Source: Streptomyces sp. CHD11 (GTDB lineage Bacteria > Actinomycetota > Actinomycetes > Streptomycetales > Streptomycetaceae). From it: a DNA stretch of 64,000 bases. The DNA is taken from positions 335,954 through 399,953 of the forward strand of contig NZ_JABTTS010000002.1 in the NCBI RefSeq assembly GCF_018638295.1. Direction: 5' to 3'. Made by a program: the position numbers and the translations under genes. Under the pieces are notes generated by a model. It did not search any database and had not been told where the DNA came from. It worked only from the letters and a program-made list of their open reading frames with translations. Positions 53,834 to 64,000 of the stretch are shown piece after piece; position 1 is the stretch's first letter; each line of letters starts with the position of its first letter.

Positions 53834-56182
53834 TCAGTCCGCGATCCGTTCCAGCAGCGCCACCGGCAGCCGTGCGAACAGGTCCGCCAGGGGCGTGTGC
53901 CCGCTGAACTCCCGCGCCGGCTCCAGCACATCGGACCATCGACCCGGCGGCAGCGGCAGTCCCGTGTCGCCCCAGCCGCCCTCGTCCGCCAGCCGCAGCG
54001 ACAGGCGGGTCACCGCGGTGAGCACCTCCCCGGTGCGCACGAACGCCGTGCAGTGTGCCGCAGCGCTCCCCTCGGCCGGCAGCGGGTCGTACGACGCCGT
54101 GTCACCGAAGACCTCCGGCCGCCGTGCCCGCAGCCGCAGCGCCGCCCGCGTCACCGCCTCCTTCTCACTCCCGTCGGCGGCGAACCGCACGGTGCGCCGG
54201 TTGTCCGGGTCGACCAGGGCCCGGTACTCGCGCTCCGTGCCCTGGTAGAGATCGGGGACCCCCGGCATCGTCAGATGGACCAGCGCCGCGCCCAGGACGT
54301 TCGCCCGGATGTGCGGCTCCAGCGTCGCGCGGAACGCGGCCACCCGCTCGCCCGGCACCCCGCACGGCCCGGCCGCCACGAACCGCTCCACCGCCTCCTC
54401 GTACGGCTGCTGCTGCTCCGTCCAGCTGGTGTGCAGACCCGCCTCCCGGACATGTTTCAGCAGCGCCTCCCGCACCCGCTCCTCCTGCGCCGGCCCCAGC
54501 CCGAACACCGTCTGCCAGGCCGCCCACGCCAGCTGCGCGTCGGGTACACCCTCGCCGTCGCGTGTCACCCCGGCGAGGACGTCCGTCCAGCGTCCGGGGC
54601 ACTCGGTCAGCACCTGCAGCGCGGCCCGCACATCGGCGCTGCGCTTCGCGTCGTGCGTCGACAGGACCGTCCCGGTGACCGGCCAGTCGCGCTGCACGCG
54701 CGCGCAGTACGCGTGGAAGCGTTCCGGGGACACCGCCGGGCTGCCGGGCTCACCGCCCACCTCGGTCGCCGACAGCAGCGGTACGTAGCGGTAGAACGCG
54801 GTGTCCTCGACGGACTTGGCCCGCAGCGCCGACGCGGTCTGCGCGAACCGGGTACGGAACTCCGCGTACGCCGGCCCGTCCCCGTGCCGCCCGAGCACCA
54901 GGTCCCTTACGACGTCCACGGCCGCGGCCTCCTCGGGGACGGCGAAGGCGCGCCGGGCCTGCGCCGCGGCCTCCTCGGTGACCACCGCGCCCGCGTCCAC
55001 GGAGGCGTAGGGACGGTAGACCTCCAGCCGGACCAGCAGCTCCCGCAGCGCCGTGCGCAGCGCCCAGGGCGCCCGGTCGCGCAGGGCGGTCTCGGCGGAG
55101 GTCGCGCACAGCCGGCTCGTCAGCCGGGTCAGCCGGTCCATCTCCGTCGCCAGCTCATGGGTGAGCACCTTGTACGCGGCGCGCCGCACCGTGGCGTCCC
55201 AGTCGCCGCCCCGGTCCGGCTGCGGGGCCGCGAACCTCCGGTACCGGCCGAGCAGTTCCCCGAACCCGGCCGGGTCCGTGAACAGGCCGTCCACGTGCCG
55301 CAGGGCGTCGTAGCCGGTGGTGCCCGCGACCGGCCAGGAGGCGGGCAGCGTCTCGCCGTCGGCGAGGATCTTCTCCACCACCGTCCACCGGCCGCCCGTG
55401 GCCTCGTGCAGCCGCCGCAGGTAGCCGTCGGGGTCGGCGAGCCCGTCGGGGTGGTCGACGCGCAGCCCGTCGATCACCCCCTCCCGGAGCAGCTGGAGGA
55501 TCTTGGCGTGGGTCGCCTCGAACACCTCGGGGTCCTCCACCCGCACTCCGATCAGCTCGGAGATGCTGAAGAACCGCCGGTAGTTCAGCTCGGTGCGGGC
55601 CAGCCGCCACCACACGGGCCGGTACCACTGCGCGTCCAGCAGCCGCGGCAGCGGCAGGCCGGCGGTGCCCGTCCGCAGCGGGAAGACATGATCGTAGTAG
55701 CGCAGTACGCCGCCGTCGGACGTGAGCCGGCCGATCTCCTCGCCGAGCGGCCCGCCGAGCACCGGCAGCAGGAGCTGTCCGCCCTGCGCCTCCCAGTCGA
55801 TGTCGAACCACCGTGCGTGGGGTGAGGAGGGGCCGTCGCGCAGCACCTCCCACAGCGCGTGGTTGTGACGCGGGGACATCGCCATGTGGTTCGGGACGAT
55901 GTCCACGATCAGCCCGAGTCCGTGCTCCCGGGCGGTGCGCGCCAGTTCCCGCAGTCCCTCCTCGCCGCCGAGTTCCTCGCGCACGCGGGCGTGGTCCACC
56001 ACGTCGTAGCCGTGCGGCGAGCCGGGGACGGCCTCCAGGACGGGCGACAGATGCAGATGGGACACGCCGAGCGAGGCCACGTACGGCACGGCGTCCGCCG
56101 CAGCCCGGAACGGGAAGCCGGGCTGCAGCTGCAGCCGGTAGGTGGCCGTGGGCACCAGCGGGTCAGGTCGCTCAGGGGTCAT
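53834..56182 (-). CDS. treY: maltooligosyl trehalose synthase
   Basis: 782 residues. It opens PTATYRLQLQPGFPFRAAADAVPYVASLGVSHLHLSPVLEAVPGSPHGYDVVDHARV, the TreY signature; catalytic residues lie in VIDGLRVDHPDGLADP (Asp) and WTVVEKILADGETLP (Glu), and the late block GTVLSTHDAKRSADVRAAL is typical. It isomerises the reducing-end bond of a maltodextrin into a trehalose link. glgX is 146 bases upstream on the same strand and supplies debranched glycogen. Confidence 0.96.
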   Translation of the reverse strand: MTPERPDPLVPTATYRLQLQPGFPFRAAADAVPYVASLGVSHLHLSPVLEAVPGSPHGYDVVDHARVREELGGEEGLRELARTAREHGLGLIVDIVPNHMAMSPRHNHALWEVLRDGPSSPHARWFDIDWEAQGGQLLLPVLGGPLGEEIGRLTSDGGVLRYYDHVFPLRTGTAGLPLPRLLDAQWYRPVWWRLARTELNYRRFFSISELIGVRVEDPEVFEATHAKILQLLREGVIDGLRVDHPDGLADPDGYLRRLHEATGGRWTVVEKILADGETLPASWPVAGTTGYDALRHVDGLFTDPAGFGELLGRYRRFAAPQPDRGGDWDATVRRAAYKVLTHELATEMDRLTRLTSRLCATSAETALRDRAPWALRTALRELLVRLEVYRPYASVDAGAVVTEEAAAQARRAFAVPEEAAAVDVVRDLVLGRHGDGPAYAEFRTRFAQTASALRAKSVEDTAFYRYVPLLSATEVGGEPGSPAVSPERFHAYCARVQRDWPVTGTVLSTHDAKRSADVRAALQVLTECPGRWTDVLAGVTRDGEGVPDAQLAWAAWQTVFGLGPAQEERVREALLKHVREAGLHTSWTEQQQPYEEAVERFVAAGPCGVPGERVAAFRATLEPHIRANVLGAALVHLTMPGVPDLYQGTEREYRALVDPDNRRTVRFAADGSEKEAVTRAALRLRARRPEVFGDTASYDPLPAEGSAAAHCTAFVRTGEVLTAVTRLSLRLADEGGWGDTGLPLPPGRWSDVLEPAREFSGHTPLADLFARLPVALLERIAD

Positions 56183-56250
56183 GGGAAGCTACGTACCCGC
56201 GTGGCCGCTTCTCGTGTCATCGCTCCTCCGATCGGGGGTGGCGGGCGGGA

Positions 56251-56306
56251 CGTCTTCGCCGGCTCCGCCCCGGGGCCGGGACGGCGAGGGGCGGCGGGGG
56301 CGGAAG
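56251..56306 (-). repeat. intergenic repeat family, copy D
   Basis: Inverted copy: the reverse complement reads CTTCCGCCCCCGCCGCCCCT then CCCGGCCCCGGGGCGGAGCC. It lies between glgX and treY and matches the units at 11421, 13597 and 22051. Confidence 0.55.
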
Positions 56307-56328
56307 GACGCGGGGGCCGCGCGCCCGT

Positions 56329-58473
<2,145 letters not shown>

Positions 58474-58771
58474 GGTCACGACTCTTTCAGGTGTACGGCG
58501 CCGGTGGGGCGCCTTGGCTCCGAGTGTTCCCGTGTCTCCCCGAAATGCGGGACCCACCTTCTACCCACGTCTGTGCGGCCCACGGCCCGCGCACCGGCCC
58601 GAGCCGTATGAAACCGCTCACTGGAGGGGAACCGGACGGGCGGAACCTTCGCGCGGTGCGGGGAAGTTGAGAAACGACCCTGTCCATCGGGCTGCACCGT
58701 GTGCCGTCGGCGGAGTACGCTCCTTGATCGTTGGGACGGGAGTGCTCGGGGGAGTGGAAGGCGGTACGCGG
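58474..58771. other. divergent intergenic region, glgX / HEPN gene
   Basis: 298 bases between divergent starts. A GGAAGG site at 58756-58761 supports the GTG start of the HEPN gene at 58772. I see no clear palindrome or repeat, and no gene. Confidence 0.4.
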
Positions 58772-60013
58772 GTGGGCGCGGGAGGGCTGGAACTGCCCCC
58801 TGGTGACGACGGTCACGAGGGGAGTGGCTCCACGGGCGTCCCGCCCGGGGCGGTGTCCCTGGCACGGCCGATGGACGCGGGTTCGATCGGGCCGGAACTG
58901 GACTGGGGCGCCGACGCCTGGCGTGAGGTGCGCACCCGTGCCCAGCGGGCCGGCCGCGCCTACATCTGGCTGAACCTGGTGGAACAGCGGCTGCGCGCGG
59001 TCGTCGCCGCCGTGCTGCGTCCCGTCTACGAACCGGTGCACGGCGACGAGTGGGTGGTGGCCGCCGCGGGACCCGCCGGGCAGGAGTGGGTGCAGCGCGC
59101 CGCCGCGGTGCGCGAGGTCAGCCGCCGCAAGGGCTATCTGCTCGACCCGGCCGACGACAACGTGCTGTCCTTCCTCACCCTGCCGCAGCTGCGCGAGCTG
59201 ATGGTCCAGCACTGGCCGTGCTTCGAGCCGTACTTCGACGACCGCCGGGACGTCGAACTGGCCCTGGACGAGCTGGAGGTCACCCGCAACGTCGTCTCCC
59301 GCAACCGCGCGCTGTCGGAGGCGGTGCTGAACCAGGCCGAGCGGGCCTCCGCGCGGCTGCTGGAGATGCTCGGCACCGGCGGCGACGTGCCGTCCGCGCG
59401 CCGGCTGCCGGTCGACGCGGTCGAGGACCTGATCGGGGACCGGTACGCCGATGTCGTCGCCGTCCATCCCGACCGGGTGCGGCTGCTGCGCCAGTTCCCG
59501 GCCGAGGACATCTTCGGCGGGGCCCGTCGTCTGGACGCCCTCGGTATCGGGCTCAACCTGCTGGTGCAGAACTTCTCCGGACGCCGTCTGATGCGGCTCG
59601 CCGAGGCCGGCTGCCGGGTGCGGCTGCTGTTCCTGAACCCTGCCTCCAGCGCGGTCAAGCGCCGTGAGCGCGAACTGGGCCTCAAGCGCGGCGAACTCGG
59701 CCGCTCCGTCGAGATGAACATCCTCCACATGCGGCGCGTGCGGTCCCGGCTCCGCGACCCGGGTGCCTTCGAGATCCAGGTCTACGACGAGACACCCCGC
59801 TGTACGGCCTACCTGGTGGACGGCGACGGGGCCGACGGGATAGCGGTCGTCCAGAACCATCTGCGGCGGGCCCGGGGGATGGAGGCACCCGTCCTGGTGC
59901 TGCGCAACGGGAGCAAAGTGGTCAAGCCGGGTGAGGTGGAGGAAGGCGGACTGTTTCCCACCTATCGCGAGGAGTTCGAGCTGATGTGGGCGGATTCGCG
60001 GCCGGTGTCGTGA
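58772..60013 (+). CDS. SAV2148-type HEPN-domain protein
   Basis: 413 residues from the GTG at 58772 (an in-frame GTG at 58754 is an alternative). Residues about 40-180 look helical and HEPN-like, and the motif R-x6-H (Arg83 to His90, RPVYEPVH) matches the nuclease signature of HEPN ribonucleases. The C-terminal half, from LNLLVQNFSGRRLMRLAEAGCRVRLLFLNP to AVVQNHLRRARGMEAPVLVLR, resembles the ligand-binding or phospholipase D-like DUF5919 domain. From memory it is conserved in Streptomyces, and its role is unknown. Confidence 0.75.
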   Translation: MGAGGLELPPGDDGHEGSGSTGVPPGAVSLARPMDAGSIGPELDWGADAWREVRTRAQRAGRAYIWLNLVEQRLRAVVAAVLRPVYEPVHGDEWVVAAAGPAGQEWVQRAAAVREVSRRKGYLLDPADDNVLSFLTLPQLRELMVQHWPCFEPYFDDRRDVELALDELEVTRNVVSRNRALSEAVLNQAERASARLLEMLGTGGDVPSARRLPVDAVEDLIGDRYADVVAVHPDRVRLLRQFPAEDIFGGARRLDALGIGLNLLVQNFSGRRLMRLAEAGCRVRLLFLNPASSAVKRRERELGLKRGELGRSVEMNILHMRRVRSRLRDPGAFEIQVYDETPRCTAYLVDGDGADGIAVVQNHLRRARGMEAPVLVLRNGSKVVKPGEVEEGGLFPTYREEFELMWADSRPVS

Positions 60014-60034
60014 ACGCCCCGCTCCGGGGCCGTT
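60013..60034 (+). terminator. hairpin after the HEPN gene
   Basis: AACG-CCCCG, loop CTC, CGGGG-C-CGTT, beginning at the stop codon. A moderate stem that probably ends the HEPN transcript before the exonuclease promoter. Confidence 0.5.
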
Positions 60035-60078
60035 CGTGGGGACCCGCTCCGGCCGGTAAGCGGAACGCGGCCCTCTGA

Positions 60079-60101
60079 TTGTCAGTGGCGCGTGTCAGGG
60101 T
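60079..60101 (+). promoter_or_regulatory. PafBC-type (LexA-independent) DNA-damage promoter
   Basis: TTGTCAGTG (60079-60087), eight bases, then CAGGGT (60096-60101). This fits the actinobacterial RecA-NDp/PafBC consensus TTGTCRGTG-N8-TANNNT at every defined position except the first base of the -10. The predicted start is near 60108, about 40 bases before the exonuclease start. Confidence 0.65.
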
Positions 60102-60147
60102 GGAGATCACTGGGGGACGCACCACACAGAAAAAAGGGGGGCAGCCC

Positions 60148-60441
60148 ATGGGCTGGCACCGGGAGCCGCTGATCGGCTTCGACCTGGAGACGACGGGCAC
60201 CGACCCGCGCGAGGCACGGATCGTCACGGCCGCCGTGACCGAGGTCGGGGCCGAGGAGCCGGCGGGCCGCCGCGCATGGCCGGCCGGCCCGGACGTGCCC
60301 GTCCCCGCGGACGCGGTGGCGGTGCACGGCATCAGCACCGAGCGTGCCTCCACCGGGGGCTGTCCCGCCGGCCAGGTCGCCGACGTGTCCCAGGCGTCTC
60401 GGGTGTCCCGGGCTGCACTGGTGGGCGGAGTACCGCGATGA
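60148..60441 (+). pseudogene. truncated DnaQ-like 3'-5' exonuclease
   Basis: 97 residues from the ATG at 60148, behind AAAAAAGGGGGG. It has only the first exonuclease motif, IGFDLETTGTD, and the AVHGISTERA block, then diverges to a short unrelated end (CPAGQVADVSQASR). Motifs II and III with the His and Asp are missing. The reading frame stops at a TGA that overlaps the ATG of the next gene, a full-length homologue. It looks like one half of a tandem duplication with an internal deletion. Confidence 0.65.
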
Positions 60442-61163
60442 GCTGGATCAGTGGCCCGCTGGTGGCCTTCGACCTGGAGACCACAGGGACCGACATCGAG
60501 ACCGACCGGATCGTCACCGCGGCGGTCGTGGCCGTGGATCCGGACGGGCGTCAGCCGGTACCCCGGACATGGCTGCTCGATCCAGGGGTGACCATCCCCC
60601 GACAGGCTTCGGCCATACACGGCATCTCCACCGAACACGCCCGCAGGCACGGGGCGTCGGCGGCCCCCGCGATCGATGAGATCACCTCGGCCGTCGCCGA
60701 GACCCTGAACTCGGGGACTCCGCTGGTGGTGATGAACGCGCGGTACGACCTCTCCCTCCTCGACCGCGAGTGCCGACGGTACGGGATCGAGCCGTTGGCC
60801 GAGCGGTTGCGTGGAGAGACATCGCCCGTCATCGACCCCCTGGTCCTGGACAAGCACGTGGACCGGTACAGAAGGGGGTCACGCAATCTCCAGGCTCTCT
60901 GCGAGTACTACGGCGTGCCGCTCGACGACGCGCACAATGCCGTCGCGGATGCGGTGGCAGCGGCACGTGCGGCGCGCACCATGGGGGTCAGGCATTCGGC
61001 CATAGGGGCATTGGCGCCCACGGACCTGCACAACCTGCAGGTGCTCGCGGCGGCCGAGCAGGCCGCGTCGCTGCAGAAGTACCTTCGGCGTACCTCCGAC
61101 CCGAAGGCGATCGTCGAGCCGGCCTGGCCCGTCATCCCCTATGTCGGCTCGGTCGTCGGCTGA
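60438..61163 (+). CDS. DnaQ-like 3'-5' exonuclease (DEDDh family)
   Basis: 241 residues. Motif I is VAFDLETTGTDIETDRIVTAA (Asp11 and Glu13), motif II is VVMNARYDLSLLDREC, and motif III is YGVPLDDAHNAVADAVAAARAA with His and Asp, a complete DEDDh set. It degrades single-stranded ends, as the proofreading epsilon subunit does, but is free-standing. The ATG overlaps the stop of the truncated copy. The promoter upstream of the truncated copy is of the DNA-damage type. Confidence 0.9.
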   Translation: MSWISGPLVAFDLETTGTDIETDRIVTAAVVAVDPDGRQPVPRTWLLDPGVTIPRQASAIHGISTEHARRHGASAAPAIDEITSAVAETLNSGTPLVVMNARYDLSLLDRECRRYGIEPLAERLRGETSPVIDPLVLDKHVDRYRRGSRNLQALCEYYGVPLDDAHNAVADAVAAARAARTMGVRHSAIGALAPTDLHNLQVLAAAEQAASLQKYLRRTSDPKAIVEPAWPVIPYVGSVVG

Positions 61164-61396
61164 CATGGGCTCGTTGCCGCGGGCGCCGGACAGCGGCTCG
61201 CGACCGTCCCGGGCGTGCTTCCTGCCCCGTGCCGGCCGGCGGGACCGCACCGCCGGCAGCCCGCGTCGGTACGCCGCGCGGGCGCCGGACTTCCAGGACC
61301 TCCCGCGCCGCGGGGGCGACGCGACCGCGGTCGTCGGCGGGGCCCGGCCGCTGTGGGCAGCGGCGGACTCGCGGGTCCGAGCCGTCCGGCGCCGTG

Positions 61397-62260
61397 TCAG
61401 AAGGGGTACCAGCGCACCGTCTCGTCCCCGTCCCGCAGGGACGCCACCCGGCGCTCGAACTCGGCGAGCGCCTTGGGGTTGCCGGGCGCGTGCTGGGACA
61501 CCCAGGCACAGCTGGCGGTCTCCCGCGCGCCACGCAGCACCGAGCAGCCCTCCCAGGCACGCACGTCCCAGCCGTAGGTTCCGGTGAAGTCGGCGTACGC
61601 CTCGCCCGGCAGGCCGTAGCGGTCGTGGGAGAGGGCCATCACCACCAGGTCGTGCTCGCGCAGATCGGCCGAGAAGGTCTCCAGGTCGATCAGGACCGGG
61701 CCGTCCGGCCCGATATGCACATTGCGGGGCAGCGCGTCCCCGTGGATGGGCCCCGGCGGCAGTGCGGGCGTCAGCGCCGCCGCGGCCGCCGCGAAGCCGT
61801 CGCGCCGTGCGCGCAGATACGCCGCGTCCCCGGGGTCGATCGCGTCGCCCGCCAGGCGCAGCCAGCGTTCCACACCGCCCAGCAGCTCGCGGGGCGGCAG
61901 TCCGAACGGCGGCGTGGGCAAGGCGTGGACCAGCCGCAGCAGTTCGGCGAGATCCCGGGGCCCGGCCGGCCGTACCGCCTCCGGCAGCCGGTGCCACACG
62001 GTCACCGGGTGCCCCTCGACGAGCAGCGCCTCGGGTTCGGCCGCCCGCACGGCGGGCACGCCCTGGGCCGCCAGCCACCCGGCGATGTTCAGCTCCCGGC
62101 GGGCCCGGTCCAGCAACTCGGCGTCGCGGCCCACCTTGACGGCCAGGTCACCGGCGGCGAACACCGCGTTCTCGCCGAGGGCGAGCAGTGTGACGTCCCG
62201 TGCAGCGCCGGGCAGTACTCCGGCCGCCGCGAGTACGTCCCGCGCCCGTGCCTCGTCCAT
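61397..62260 (-). CDS. aminoglycoside phosphotransferase-fold kinase
   Basis: 287 residues from an ATG at 62260. The catalytic loop PGPIHGDALPRNVHIGPDG keeps His-Gly-Asp and the Asn, and LIDLETFSADLREHDL keeps the metal Asp, so it is predicted active, in contrast to the relative at 48052. The substrate is unknown; such proteins phosphorylate small hydroxylated molecules, not only antibiotics. It converges on the exonuclease gene. Confidence 0.88.
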   Translation of the reverse strand: MDEARARDVLAAAGVLPGAARDVTLLALGENAVFAAGDLAVKVGRDAELLDRARRELNIAGWLAAQGVPAVRAAEPEALLVEGHPVTVWHRLPEAVRPAGPRDLAELLRLVHALPTPPFGLPPRELLGGVERWLRLAGDAIDPGDAAYLRARRDGFAAAAAALTPALPPGPIHGDALPRNVHIGPDGPVLIDLETFSADLREHDLVVMALSHDRYGLPGEAYADFTGTYGWDVRAWEGCSVLRGARETASCAWVSQHAPGNPKALAEFERRVASLRDGDETVRWYPF

Positions 62261-62690
62261 CCGTCCCCTCCATGTCCGTCCGCGTCCGGCCCCGGGTACC
62301 GGCCGGACGTCGGCCAGTGTCGCATTCGCACAGGTCGCAGGTGCGCGGCGGCTTGACGGGCGGGGTGCTTCCACAGCCGTGGCAGTGCCCGCCGGCGCCG
62401 CCCGGCGGCCCGGTCCGGCGACATCGGCGGTCCCGGTGGCCGGAGGAGGGCCGGCCGTGGCGCGCGCCTGATCAGGGCTGCTCCCCGCCGGCAGCGCCGC
62501 CGGTCACGGCCCGTGGTCCGGGGGCCCGCCCCTTCGGCGGGTGCCTGCCGCCCGCCCTTTCGCCCTCCCCGTCACGGCGCTCGGCCGTGCTCGCCCGCAG
62601 GGGCGCCGCGGGGCGCGACCGCCGCGCGATTCCGGCGCGCGCCGTCACGCGTCCCGCTGACCGGCTCCGTCGGTGCCTCACGAAACCCGG
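62261..62690. other. intergenic region before the glycosyltransferase promoter
   Basis: About 430 bases between the kinase start and the promoter of the next gene. The frames here are Arg/Ala/Pro-rich shadow reading frames without ribosome binding sites or recognisable domains. I see no gene. Confidence 0.45.
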
Positions 62691-62720
62691 TTGCACGAGA
62701 CGTATCGTCTCGCCTATGGT
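62691..62720 (+). promoter_or_regulatory. promoter with embedded palindromic operator, probably leaderless
   Basis: TTGCAC (62691-62696) and TATGGT (62715-62720) are spaced 18 bases. Filling the spacer is a perfect inverted repeat, CGAGACG-TAT-CGTCTCG (62696-62712). The ATG at 62727 begins seven bases after the -10, with no Shine-Dalgarno, so the transcript probably starts at or next to the A of the ATG. Confidence 0.75.
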
Positions 62721-62726
62721 CCCCGT

Positions 62727-63926
62727 ATGACCACTCCCGCGCACATCGCCATGTTCTCCATCGCCGCCCACGGGCACGTGAACCCGAGCCTCGAGGTGAT
62801 CCGTGAGCTCGTGACGCGCGGCCACCGGGTGACCTACGCCATCCCGCCCCTCTTCGCCGGGAAGGTCGCCGCGACGGGCGCCGAACCCAAGCTGTGGAAC
62901 AGCACGCTGCCGGGCCCCGACGACGACCCGGAGGCGTGGGGGACCACGCTGCTGGACAACGTCGAGCCGTTCCTGGACGACGCCGTCCAGGCGCTTCCGC
63001 AGCTCATCGAGGCGTACGAGGGCGACCTCCCCGACCTCGTGCTGCACGACATCACCTCCTACCCGGCGCGGGTGCTCGCCCACCGCTGGGGCGTGCCCGC
63101 GGTCTCCCTCTCGCCGAACCTCGTCGCCTGGGACGGATACGAGAAGGAGGTCGCCGAGCCGATGTGGGAGGAGCCGGGGAAGACCGAGCGGGGGCAGGCC
63201 TACCACGCCCGTTTCCGCGCATGGCTGGAGGAGCACGGGATCGACCTGTCCCCGGAGGACTTCGGGGGCCGCCCCGCCCGCTCGATCGTCCTGATCCCCA
63301 GGGCGCTCCAGCCGAACGCCGACCGGGTGGACGAGAGCGTGCACTCCTTCGTGGGCGCCTGCCAGGGCGACCGCGGCGCGGAGGGCGGCTGGCAGCGGCC
63401 GGACGGCGCCGAGAGGGTCGCCCTGGTGTCGCTCGGGTCGTCCTTCACCAAGCAGCCGTCCTTCTACCGGGAGTGCGTGGAGGCGTTCGCCGGTCTGCCC
63501 GGCTGGCATCTGGTGCTCCAGATCGGCCGGCATGTCGACCCCGCCGAGCTGGGGGACGTCCCGGACAACGTCGAGGTGCGCTCCTGGGTGCCGCAGCTCG
63601 CGATTCTCCGCCAGGCGGACCTGTTCGTCACCCACGCGGGCGCCGGCGGCAGCCAGGAGGGGCTGGCGACGGCCACGCCGATGATCGCCGTACCGCAGGC
63701 GGTGGACCAGTTCGGCAACGCGGACATGCTCCAGGGGCTGGGCGTGGCGCGCCACGTCCCCATGGAAGAGGCGACCGCGCAGACCCTGCGGGCCGCCGCC
63801 CTCACCCTCGTCGGCGATCCGGAGGTCGCCCGGCGGCTGCGGGACATCAAGGCCGAGATGGCGCGGGAGGGCGGTACGGTCCGGGCCGCCGACCTGATCG
63901 AGGCGGAGCTGCCCGAGCGGCGCTGA
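62727..63926 (+). CDS. macrolide-inactivating glycosyltransferase-like protein (OleD/Mgt family)
   Basis: 399 residues, GT-B fold, GT1 family. N-terminal [35 protein letters not shown]; the nucleotide-sugar region is [52 protein letters not shown], including the HAGAGGSQE donor-binding motif. This is the OleD/OleI/Mgt group, which glucosylates macrolides using UDP-glucose and gives resistance or detoxification in Streptomyces. No macrolide biosynthesis genes are in the window. Expression is probably repressed through the palindrome in its promoter. Confidence 0.92.
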   Translation: MTTPAHIAMFSIAAHGHVNPSLEVIRELVTRGHRVTYAIPPLFAGKVAATGAEPKLWNSTLPGPDDDPEAWGTTLLDNVEPFLDDAVQALPQLIEAYEGDLPDLVLHDITSYPARVLAHRWGVPAVSLSPNLVAWDGYEKEVAEPMWEEPGKTERGQAYHARFRAWLEEHGIDLSPEDFGGRPARSIVLIPRALQPNADRVDESVHSFVGACQGDRGAEGGWQRPDGAERVALVSLGSSFTKQPSFYRECVEAFAGLPGWHLVLQIGRHVDPAELGDVPDNVEVRSWVPQLAILRQADLFVTHAGAGGSQEGLATATPMIAVPQAVDQFGNADMLQGLGVARHVPMEEATAQTLRAAALTLVGDPEVARRLRDIKAEMAREGGTVRAADLIEAELPERR

Positions 63927-63939
63927 CCCGGCTGCGGGC

Positions 63940-63983
63940 GGGGCCGTCGCCTCCCGGGCATGCGCGGGGGAGGCGACGGCCCC
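63940..63983 (+). terminator. intrinsic terminator
   Basis: A perfect 16-base-pair stem, GGGGCCGTCGCCTCCC / GGGAGGCGACGGCCCC, with a 12-base loop, 13 bases after the glycosyltransferase stop. Confidence 0.85.
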
Positions 63984-63988
63984 GAGAC

Positions 63989-64000
63989 GGGGGGGGGGGG
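63989..64000 (+). repeat. poly-G tract running off the window end
   Basis: At least twelve G up to the last base of the window, directly after the terminator. It is the second long G tract in the window, after 11386-11412, and its full length is not visible. Confidence 0.85.

Overview
The window is high-GC chromosomal DNA from a Streptomyces, or a very close actinomycete. The evidence is pervasive GC-rich codon third positions, frequent GTG starts with GTGA/ATGA stop-start overlaps, a str operon (rpsL-rpsG-fusA-tuf) in streptomycete arrangement, a conservon (cvnABCD), a geosmin synthase, a Streptomyces subtilisin inhibitor-like protein, a ScbR/ArpA-type regulator, and the trehalose genes treY/treZ with glgX. 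I saw no rRNA, tRNA, CRISPR array, intact transposase or integrase. The window reads as ordinary chromosome with several decayed loci.

Layout. 0-4.7 kb: str operon. 4.6-5.65 kb: a scar just downstream of tuf, where two broken copies of one protein family lie between the real tuf 3' end and a degenerate second copy of it. 5.7-10 kb: small enzymes and regulators (VOC, GNAT, a truncated LysR, a TetR divergent from an aldo/keto reductase with paired palindromic operators, a luciferase-like oxidoreductase). 10-13.5 kb: secreted GH10 xylanase with its own operator, a 27-G homopolymer, and a translationally coupled beta-carbonic anhydrase/SulP transporter pair. 14-18.6 kb: housekeeping (zapE, a RibD-like reductase, murC, msrB). 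18.6-27.3 kb: polytopic membrane proteins, a membrane molybdoenzyme with an internal Tat-like motif, a coupled GT2/DUF2064/methyltransferase operon, a two-component system and a sugar epimerase with a zinc-ribbon-like insertion. 27.3-31.7 kb: a second two-component system divergent from a ferric-reductase-like flavoprotein, an FMN-binding protein and a wrecked apbE. 31.8-35.4 kb: a complete glycine-betaine type (OpuC) ABC importer. 35.4-40.2 kb: a conservon whose sensor gene follows an orphan sugar-binding lipoprotein gene. 40.5-46 kb: an AA10 lytic polysaccharide monooxygenase, a gamma-butyrolactone receptor homologue, a DUF89 protein and geosmin synthase. 46-49 kb: PDZ protein, M24 peptidase and a probable pseudokinase. 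49-58.5 kb: treZ, treY and glgX (glycogen to trehalose) interrupted by FHA, protease-inhibitor and M14 peptidase genes. 58.7-61.2 kb: a HEPN protein, then a truncated and an intact DnaQ-like exonuclease behind a PafBC-type DNA-damage promoter. 61.4-64 kb: an intact aminoglycoside-phosphotransferase-fold kinase and a macrolide-type glycosyltransferase with a probably leaderless, operator-controlled promoter.

The candidates I consider most worth following are: the binding protein plus conservon unit (a possible ligand-sensing input for a Cvn system, with no transporter and a non-canonical sensor kinase); the flavin electron-transfer pair with a dead local apbE, controlled by helically phased repeats next to a two-component system; the tuf 3'-end duplication, which looks like a fossil integration site; and the HEPN / damage-inducible exonuclease locus. 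All are inferences from sequence patterns. No database search was possible.
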